64,000 bases of DNA from Hypericum androsaemum (taxonomy: Eukaryota; Streptophyta; Magnoliopsida; Malpighiales; Hypericaceae). Under the pieces are notes generated by a model. It saw only the letters and a list, made by a program, of their open reading frames with translations. It did not search any database and was not told the origin of the DNA. The stretch spans positions 7,712,558-7,776,557 of the forward strand of contig OZ023198.1 of NCBI GenBank assembly GCA_963995505.1, read 5' to 3'. Positions 57,019 through 64,000 of this stretch are shown here, one piece after another (the first letter of the stretch is position 1; every line of letters begins with the position of its first letter). The translations under genes were made by a program, and so were the position numbers.

Positions 57019-58697
57019 AATCCTAAACACAACCCCTTCTCCCCTTCGCCTCTCTTCTCATTCTTGTTCGCCGGAACCACCTTCAATGGAAAGAAGTTCG
57101 ACGCCGATCTTGGCCGCTTCCAGGTACCCCCTCCTGCCACTCTTCTTCTCTTCGTCTTTCTTTTCTTTTTTCGGTACGCCTTCGACAACTCCTTCCTTCT
57201 CTTCTCCACCTACATCCTCTTCTCCATGTAGCTCAGCTTCGCCATGATCTCGCCGGCTCCGTCCGCACTAACATTCTCGACGCCGTCACCGACGGCCTCT
57301 TCTGCTACCTCTTCGGCTCCGTCCGCGCCATGAACATCATGTTTATCACCATGATATTTTTGTATTTGTATAATAGTATTTTTTATATTGGTATATTTAT
57401 AGACTGATATTGATTTTCGAATGTAATGATAGTAGTTTTCAGATATAGTGATACTGATTTTCAGATGTAATGATATTGATTTTCATATTTAATGATACTG
57501 GTTTACAAATGTAATGATATTGATTTTCATATTTAATGATATTGGTTCGCACGTTTACTTGTAATGGTTAGCATGTTTACTGATAGTGGTTTGCACTTGT
57601 GGTGATAGTGGTTCGCATGTTCACTGGTATTGGTTAGCATGTTAATTGACGTTGGTTTTCATGTCGAGTGATAATGGTTTGCGTGTTTAGTGATACTGGT
57701 TTTTGTATATAGTAGTTTTCATATATTAGTCTTCGGATATTGGTTTTCGTATATTAGTTTTCGGATGTTGGGATATTGGTTTTCGTATGTTGGGATATTG
57801 GTTTGCATGTGTAACGATAGTAGTTTTCATATGTAGCGATATTGGTTTGCATGTGTAGTGGTATTGGTTTTCGAATGTTGAAATATTGATTTTGTATGTA
57901 GTGATATTGGTTTGCATATGTAGCGATAGTGGTTTTCATATATAGTTATATTAAATTTCATATGTAGTGATATTGATTTGTATGTGTAGTGATATTGGTA
58001 TTGTGGTTAGCATGTTTACAAATAGTGGTTTGTGTGTCGTCGTCCTCCGAATTTTAAAATATGCGGTCTGACCGGTCGGACTAGGATACGAGTGTAAAGA
58101 CATACCAGGCTTTGACCCAAAAAAGTTACCTTACGAACCGAACTAAATTTGATCAGACTAAATGGTCAGACCAAAAATCTGACCAACCCGGGGTCGTTCA
58201 CCCAGATTTTTTAAATAAAAAAGTACATATCCGGTCCGACCCGGTCTAATATTCCTATTTGTTATATTCTAATATTTTTGATGAAAAATGTAATATTTTT
58301 AGGTATGTATGCGATTACATGTACAATTATACCTAGATTATATATAAATATATTTATTTTTCAAATTAAAAAATCGGGTCTGACCGTTGGTCCGTCTGGT
58401 CGAACTGGTTGACCCAGAGTATGACCCAAAATTCAGGTCGACTCCAGGTCGTATTTTGAAGACCATCGATTTTCTTGAGTAGATAATTTTAAATTTTAAA
58501 AGAAAGAAGATTGTGAAGAGTCAACCAATAGTAGGATTTTGGGTCTAAGGAAACTAATTAATTATTTCTTTCTCCTTTGTTTTTGCTAATATTCCAATAT
58601 TACCTCTAAATATAATTTTATTGTCCAAATTATCCCTTCACTCCCTTTAGTCCATATGAGTGGGGACTATCCCTTGTCCCTATTGAATCCATGCCCT
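56714..58697 (+). mobile_element. Non-autonomous MULE-like element in block B
   Basis: Block A has an empty site (TTTTTGTCG at 37068-37076). The 9-bp duplication is TTCTTGTCA (56705-56713) and TTTTTGTCA (58698-58706). The ends read GTTTTGAATTGAGTAGAGA and, on the opposite strand, GGGCATGGATTCAATAGGGA, related to the tips at 19807-22792. It carries a CT-rich leader-like segment (56923-57025), a GC-rich segment with possible captured exons (TFNGKKFDADLGRFQ then a GTACCC donor at about 57124; a further GC-rich piece 57230-57350) and the minisatellite at 57380-58035. No transposase. Confidence 0.62.
57380..58035 (+). repeat. Degenerate 21-22-bp minisatellite (GATATTGGTTTGCATGTGTAG type)
   Basis: About thirty imperfect units of GATA(T/G)TGGTTT(G/T)CAT(A/G)TGTAGT with many substitutions. 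As in the other MULE-like elements, the array follows a CT-rich and GC-rich segment. Minor stop-free frames on the minus strand reflect the repeat only. Confidence 0.88.
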
Positions 58698-60354
58698 TTT
58701 TTGTCATATGTATTAACTCTGGTTAAAATATCTAAGACCACCATGTTGCCTTAAAGTTGTCGGAATGAATTTTAATTTTTTTTAAGTGATCTTAGAGTAG
58801 TTTAAATCCTAGATCTCTATCAATTGAACCACTTTTTTAATTTTTATCATTTAATTCATATTATTCATTGCTTTAACCCTAGATCTTTATCGTTTAATTT
58901 TTTTTTAATGATCTTCGTGTTAATAGGTAAGGTCCTGTCAGATAAGCCTTTTCACCCTCCTTCGGTTCGTTCTTCTCTGTGTAGGTCTTGGGGTCTTACC
59001 CAAGATGCTGTTTTGGTTGTTGAACTTCAACCAAATATATTTTCCTTTACTTTCGGTGCTCTTTTGGCCAAGGATAAAGTTATGAGGGGTCGCCCTTGGT
59101 CTACTTCTGGGTCCCTAATGATTATCCAAGATTGGGACCCAAACCTTCACTGGTCTGAGGTCTCCTTTCGGGATTTGGTTTCATGGATTCAGGTCCATGG
59201 GCGTCCGCCTTCTTTCTTCTCAAAAGAATCGGCCCTCGCTGTGGGTGGTTATTTCCTAGGTGTTCTGGAAGTGGACTTTGAAGATGGTGCGCCTAATAGA
59301 AGGGATTCGTTCTTGTGACTGCGGGTCAGTTTGGCAGTTGATAAGCCTCTGATCCCTGGTTTCTGGCTCCAGTGGGATAATCTCCCGGATAAGGAGATTC
59401 AATTTAAGTATGAAAGATTGGCTGAGTTTTGTTTTGAATGTGGTATCTTGGGTCACTCCCAGAAGCTTTGTAAGGATGATTCCCGTCGGAATACTATGAA
59501 TAATGCTGATGGTGGCCCTAGAAAGATGGCTTTTGGTGACTGGCTTTGCCCTGATTACAAATGGGGTGGAAGAAACCAATCTGTTTCTTCTCCTCGCCGC
59601 TCGGCTGCTGGTTTCCAACCGGATCTCGTACGGCATTCAAGGCCTATTCCTGGGGATAAGTCAGAGGAGGAAAGTATACGCGATCAGTATCTTAAGCTTG
59701 TTGCTCAATTCCAAGCTTTGCCTCCTGCCTTTCTGGAAAAAGCTAAGGCTTTCTTGTCCCCTATTCTATCTTCTCCAACTTGTATGATGGAACAGGGTTC
59801 GGTAAGGCCAGAGGAAGGTGATGGGGTTTCTTTTATTGCTAGTGATAACTCTATGGATCTATGCTCTGGGAGCAAGGAAAAAGTCCTTAAGGGTAATGAT
59901 GGCCTGGCGGGTTCTTGCCCAGTTTTCTTCAGCCAAACGCCTATTGCCCAAGTTGATGGCAACCCTAGTTCTAAAAAACTAGTGGAGACCGATATTGCTG
60001 GGCTGAGTGGAGCCCCTTCCATCCACGTAGCCCCTTTGCCTTGTGGCAGTTGCTCTTCATGTCACGTGGATTTAATTTTGGACAAAAAGAAAAAAGGACT
60101 CCATCAAAATAACACTAAGAGAAAAAATTCCCTTCGGGTGACTGTTCCTCAACAGGGGCTAAAAAAATTTAAAAGTGCCCGGGTCCCTTCTGGCTTTGTT
60201 CGTGGCAGGGAAGTTGACCTCGAGGTCGAAGGCCTTATTTCGATTGCCGCTCTCGGTGATCGGGGATTTCTCTCGCTGGATTATAAAGGTGTTACTGTTA
60301 CTGGAAGGAAGCAGAGAAATTTTCGTTCTTCTTTGAATTTGGAAAGAAACAGAG

Positions 60355-61020
60355 TGGTTGCCTCCATCGTCTCTTTTGGTGTTGAAGGTGAGATGCTGGG
60401 AGACTCTCTACCCCAGTCTCAGGTAAGTATTTCTCTTCCCTATTCTCCTATCTTTCAAAGTGAGGGAGTGGCTCACTCTTTGGGTGATGCTTGTGTTGAG
60501 GTGTTACCTTCTACAGACAGAGTGGAGTGTAGGGTAGCCAGAGACAGAGAGCTAGGCTCTTCTTTTGACTGTGGGTTGGATGGAAGGATTCTGGGTGTCG
60601 CCCTACCCCAAGCTCAGGTGCGTTCCCTTTCTCCCTCTCCTCCTACCAAAACTAGTGTAAAAGTGGCTCACTCTGTTGGTGATGCAAGTGGGGAGTTTCA
60701 TTCAGTCAGAGACAGAGTGGCTCACCCTGTTGGTGATGCAAGTGGGGAGTTTCGTTCAGTTAGAGACAGAGTGGTTTTCTTTGACAGAGATATAGTGGTA
60801 AGGTCGCATGTGTCTTCTGGTGTGGTGGGCTCTCCCTTGGAGGATGCTCCTCCTCTCTCTCAGGTGAGTCCCCCTCTTGGTTCTTCCTCCACCAATCACT
60901 GTGAGGGAGTGGCTCACCTCATTGGTGTTGCTTGTGAGGGAGGATCCATGGTTTTAGACAGAGTGGAGTGTTTCCTTCCAAATGCCCGAGTTGTTGGTTC
61001 TTCAATTCACGATGGAGTGG
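60355..61020 (+). repeat. Modular tandem repeats in LINE ORF1
   Basis: Three units of about 55-70 codons plus a partial fourth share a pattern: a (S/F)xGV(E/D/V)G segment, then P(L/P)xxxQV(S/R), then VAHxxGxAxxE, then DRV(E)C. Starts are near 60355, 60550, 60795 and 60985. Within the second unit an 18-codon piece is perfectly in frame and duplicated (60663-60716, 60717-60770). Confidence 0.8.
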
Positions 61021-61025
61021 TTAAG

Positions 61026-62602
61026 TGTTGGGAGGGATTTTTACACCCCTCTTGCAATAAAGAGTAAGTACGGGATTGTCGTCCCACGAGGACTAAGTGT
61101 TAGGCCACAAATACGACTCGACAACTAGTTTAGGACTACAAGTAATGGATTTGTCAATTCCAAACACGAGTTGGTTACTATAACGACTAAACTAGAAGAT
61201 GATTTAAACAATAAAGGAAAGAGTGGGCTTGGTGCAAATGGTATATGGGATTTATTAAGTTTGTGTTATGGTCCGGGTATTTCTTAAACAACTAATCAAT
61301 GCTCCTGCTATTAATTAGTCTAAATTGATCGTTAATTAGGCTTAGTTAAACTAACTGTGCTCCCGTGACTAATTAGCCAACTTATCTAACTAATTACCGA
61401 TTATAACCATCACCCTTTGGACAACTAACCACCTAATGAGATCCCTCATCAATAGGCAACTAGTTAACTAGTTAAATGGTCCATTAATCCTAACCCCTCC
61501 AAGCGATTAGAATTAATTTAGTTCATAATCAAGGTGATCAAGCAAGATTAAGTATTAAACTCATTAAATAGTTCATAAATCTTAACATTTTAACCCTACT
61601 AAACCATAGGCTAAGTAGATGCCATCAAGGCACCTAACCCACAAATCAACTACTCACACATATTCAACAAATAACACAAATTATCCATTGAACAATGTAA
61701 ATAGAACATGAACATAAAGATAGAGTTTAGGAAAGCTCAATGAGTCTTCTTCAAGTTCCCTCCTGGCTCCCTCCTGGCTCCTTCTTCAAGTTCCTTCCAA
61801 GCTCCTCTCTAAGCTCTCTCTACACTTCCTCTCCAAACTCTCTACAATGGTTGGCCACGTTTTTCTCTACAAGTCTCAACAAATGGTTAGCCATGTTTTT
61901 CTCTCTTACCTCTCTTATGATGAGCCAACTTTGGTTTAAAAGAGAGGTAGTGGAGTTAATGATGGAGGTAGTGGATTGAAAGAGGAAAGTAGTGGAGTGA
62001 AAAGGGAAAGTAGTGGAGTGGAGTTGGTGAGTTAGGTGATGGAATGCCAGCCATGAAGTGGTGGAGTGCCAGCCATGAAAAGTCATGGACAATTCCGGAA
62101 TGGTCCCGAAATGGGCCATGAATTTTGGCCAATTTTGGTTAGGCGAGTTCTCTGATTTAAAGCTTGACTTTATATGCATTTTTCACCCTCTTAGACTTTG
62201 AATTTGAAGAGACCATGAATCAAAGTTGTAGCCACGGATGTCTTCTTTCTAGAACCACCTCACTCGTCTCTATTGGACTTCGTATGCGAAAGTTATCTTC
62301 ATTTGAGTCGCTCGAGGTCAGTCTGCCCAATATCGTCGCGGTCCCGATCGTGCACCATTCTTCAAGGCTGATCCAATCGCCTTTGACATGCTTCAAAGTG
62401 CACCAATATCCTCCTCGCATCACCACAAAGTCTCCTAGTAATAAACGTGAACGAAACGCAATGAAAATCACAAGAACTACACTAAAATATTCAAAGCACG
62501 ATATATAACAATACAACGATACATAACACACAATAACACTAGAAACAATGGAAAATTGACACTAAAATATACATAGATGATAGAGTATTTCCACACTCAT
62601 CA
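61026..62602. mobile_element. LTR-type insertion in LINE ORF1 (probable solo LTR)
   Basis: It starts TGTTGGGAGGGATTT and ends CACACTCATCA, with an exact 5-bp target duplication TTAAG (61021-61025, 62603-62607); taking it out leaves the LINE frame continuous, which fixes the borders. At 1,577 bp it shows no coding sequence or internal LTR pair. It contains a CCTCCTGG/CTCC-rich stretch (61760-61850) and the motif AATCAAAGTTGTAGCCACGG (62218 onward) shared with other LTR-derived sequences here. Confidence 0.85.
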
Positions 62603-62699
62603 TTAAGCCTGACCTTTGTTTCCCTGATGTTGAAATTGAGGTACATTCCCTTTCCGATCTATCTTCCCAGGAGGCAGAGGCTCTGTCTCCTGAGAAACC

Positions 62700-64000
62700 A
62701 TGAGTTGTCTAAGCTGGAACTGTAGGGGGTTGGGTATCCCCTCTACAGTAAGTCTCTTAAAAGGCCTGGTCCGGAAACATTATCCTAAGCTAGTCTTTCT
62801 CATGGAAACTAAGCAACAGAGAAAGGCAAAGGAAAAAAATCAGGAGATCTTGCAAGTTTGAGTTCTGTTTCTACGTTGACCCCCGAGGCCGCTCCAGGGG
62901 TTTGGCGTTATGGTGGACCTCTGATGTTGAGGTTTATGTTCTTTATTCCTTCAAAAATTGTGTATATACTTGGTGCAAGTTTGTTAATTCTGTTGTGTCT
63001 TGGAATTGCTCTTTTATTTACAGAGAGCCTGATTCCTCTAAGAAGAGGAATTTTTGGAACACTTTTACCCGGTCTTATTATGGCCCTTCTCTCCCGTGGG
63101 TGTGCATTGGGAATCTTAACCTTATTGCTTCCCCGACGGAGAAAAAGGGTGGTAACTCTCCTGATCCTTGGCAAATGGATCTTCTGCAGGATTTTATAGA
63201 CTCGGGTGGGTTGATTGATTTGGGTTTTAAGGGGAATCCCTTTACCTGGTCAAATCTTCAGCTTGGTAACAATAATATGTTGCAACGCCTTGACCGTGGG
63301 TTGGCTAATGTTCAATGGCGTGATGCCTTCCCTAAAGCTCAAGTCATTCATGGTCCTATTGAGGGCTCTGATCATTGCTTCTTATTGCTTCATACTGACT
63401 TTTTAAAAGTTAAGCGCAGGCCTTTCAGATTTAAAGCTTTTTGGATTAAAGAAGCTGGTTGCAAGGAAGTGGTGGAGCACTCCTGGTCTCTCTATGCACG
63501 AGATCCCCCTCCCTCTCTTTTTAAGAAGAAGATCTCTTTCTGTTCATATAATCTACTTCTTTGGAGCAAAAGTTTGGTTGGTAACAGGAAAGCTAGGATC
63601 GAGGAATTGTCTGCTGAACTTCTCCAGCTTCAGCTTCGAAGTCATGCTGCGCAATGTAAAGCTAAGTAGGTTAGTATAAAGAAGGAGCTTGCTAGCCTTT
63701 ACGAAAAAGATGAGATCTTTTGGCATCAAAGATCTAGTGTTAACTGGCTTTGCTGGGGAGATAGAAATACCTCCTTCTTTCATACTACCGCTACTCATAG
63801 GAGGCAATCTAATCAGGTTGTTCAGCTTCAACTAGATGATGGGTCTTGGGCCGATGATGAGTGTGTGTTAAAACATCTTGCGCATGATCATTTTCAGGAT
63901 TTATACACTCGGATTTCTACTGATGATCCTAGCTGCATCTTAGATTGCATTCCTTCTTTGGTGTCTGATGAGATGTCTGAGGCTTTACTTAGGCCTATTG
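62700..64000 (+). pseudogene. LINE ORF2: endonuclease and start of reverse transcriptase, broken
   Basis: ATG at 62700 begins MSCLSWNCRGLGIPSTVSLL and LVFLMETKQQ, the start of the endonuclease/exonuclease/phosphatase fold. A +1 frameshift near 62840, after an A run, moves the frame to YVDPRGRSRGLALWWTSDVE and on through WVCIGNLNLIASPTEKKGG, GNPFTWSNLQLGNNNMLQRL and GSDHCFLLLHTDF (catalytic Asp-His pair SDH retained). An in-frame TAG stands at 63667-63669, after which the frame goes on (FWHQRSSVNWLCWGDRNTSF) to the window end, before the RT active site. Mildly decayed; one shift and one stop are seen. Confidence 0.9.

Larger units (their letters stand above)
39299..58877 (+). repeat. Segmental duplication, block B
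   Basis: Second copy of block A in the same orientation, from the shared start ATGCTTAAAATTATTTATTG (14423, 39299) to the shared end near TTCATTGCTTTAAC (37350, 58875). It holds MYB copy B and insertions absent from A: 40009-49489, 49866-50745 and 56714-58697. It lacks the A insertions and shows single-copy target sites in their places. Confidence 0.9.
58926..62703 (+). pseudogene. LINE ORF1 (DUF4283 and zinc-knuckle protein), interrupted
   Basis: 58926-59315 encodes a DUF4283-type domain (LLAKDKVMRGRPWSTSGSLM, IIQDWDPNLHWSEVSFRDL). An in-frame TGA at 59316-59318 follows, and the same frame then resumes with AVDKPLIPGFWLQWDNLPDK and a zf-CCHC_4 knuckle CFECGILGHSQKLC near 59440. The C-terminal half has tandem repeats (60355-61020). 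The frame is cut by the insertion 61026-62602; beyond it, the same frame continues from the duplicated TTAAG and ends at TGA 62701-62703, which overlaps the ORF2 start (ATGA at 62700). Such RNA-binding ORF1 proteins are the usual partner of plant L1-type LINEs. Confidence 0.85.
58926..64000 (+). mobile_element. LINE (non-LTR retrotransposon), 5'-truncated, continues past the window
   Basis: The sequence starts abruptly inside ORF1 where block B ends, carries an ORF1 with DUF4283-like and CCHC segments, then an ORF2 with endonuclease and the beginning of the RT region. An LTR-type element (61026-62602) is inserted near the end of ORF1. Both ORFs carry stops or shifts, so the copy is inactive, although many stretches are well preserved. 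Confidence 0.9.

Noticed and set aside
58041..58460. Possible extra MITE within the block B MULE (GGTCTGACC-rich, 58060-58460)
   Set aside because: Inverted GGTC/GACC motifs suggest a hAT-type MITE, but no clear ends or target duplication could be found.
1..64000. tRNA, rRNA or other structured RNA genes
   Set aside because: No cloverleaf-compatible A and B box pairs or rRNA-like segments were recognised; TGGTATCAGAGC sites are retrotransposon primer sites, not tRNA genes.

Overview
The window is nuclear DNA of a flowering plant, probably a eudicot. It is AT-rich, has introns with GT..AG borders, carries Copia, Gypsy, LINE, hAT and Mutator-like (MULE) elements of plant type, and has no operons. 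The only genes that look intact are two paralogous R2R3-MYB transcription factor genes at 31132-32384 and 51871-53164. Both resemble Arabidopsis MYB5, a regulator of seed-coat, trichome and proanthocyanidin development. Most of the remaining sequence is transposable-element DNA in several layers of nesting. || Layout. 1-3396: the 5' end of a Copia element whose very long LTR carries an array of short hairpins; a small non-autonomous Copia (544-2492, minus strand) is inserted in it. 4030-4558: hAT-like MITE. 4780-7283: non-autonomous Copia (gag-protease plus a reverse transcriptase scrap) of the same family as 544-2492. 8063-9629: MULE-like element with minisatellite. 10800-14045: LINE relics. 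14423-37355 (block A) and 39299-58877 (block B): a roughly 20-kb direct segmental duplication, each copy with one MYB gene and its own later insertions. 58926-64000: a 5'-truncated LINE, itself cut by an LTR-type insertion and running off the window. || Comparing the blocks gives filled and empty sites side by side. Block A alone holds a hAT element (15052-15878), three MULE-like elements (about 15930-16403, 16624-19541, 19807-22792, the last with a further MULE at 19980-20950), a truncated Copia (23205-30260) containing a Gypsy gag-pro element (23528-26525), and an apparent solo LTR (32685-34697). Block B alone holds a degenerate LTR element (40009-49489) containing a full-length decayed Copia (42558-48062), a 0.9-kb insertion (49866-50745) and a MULE-like element (56714-58697). 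|| The two MYB coding regions are open from start to stop. Copy B keeps a normal TATA box and 5' leader; copy A has lost them to repeat-derived sequence that ends only a few bases before the ATG, so the two paralogues may be expressed differently. || The strongest unexpected signals are: (1) the LTR hairpin array with constant loop and co-varying stems; (2) two Copia-type families lacking a tRNA-type primer site, whose PBS position is instead a 14-base complement of their own LTR; (3) the promoter replacement at MYB copy A; (4) a MULE-like family that repeatedly combines a CT-rich, leader-like segment with a degenerate 22-24-bp minisatellite. All family calls are by eye; no database search was possible.
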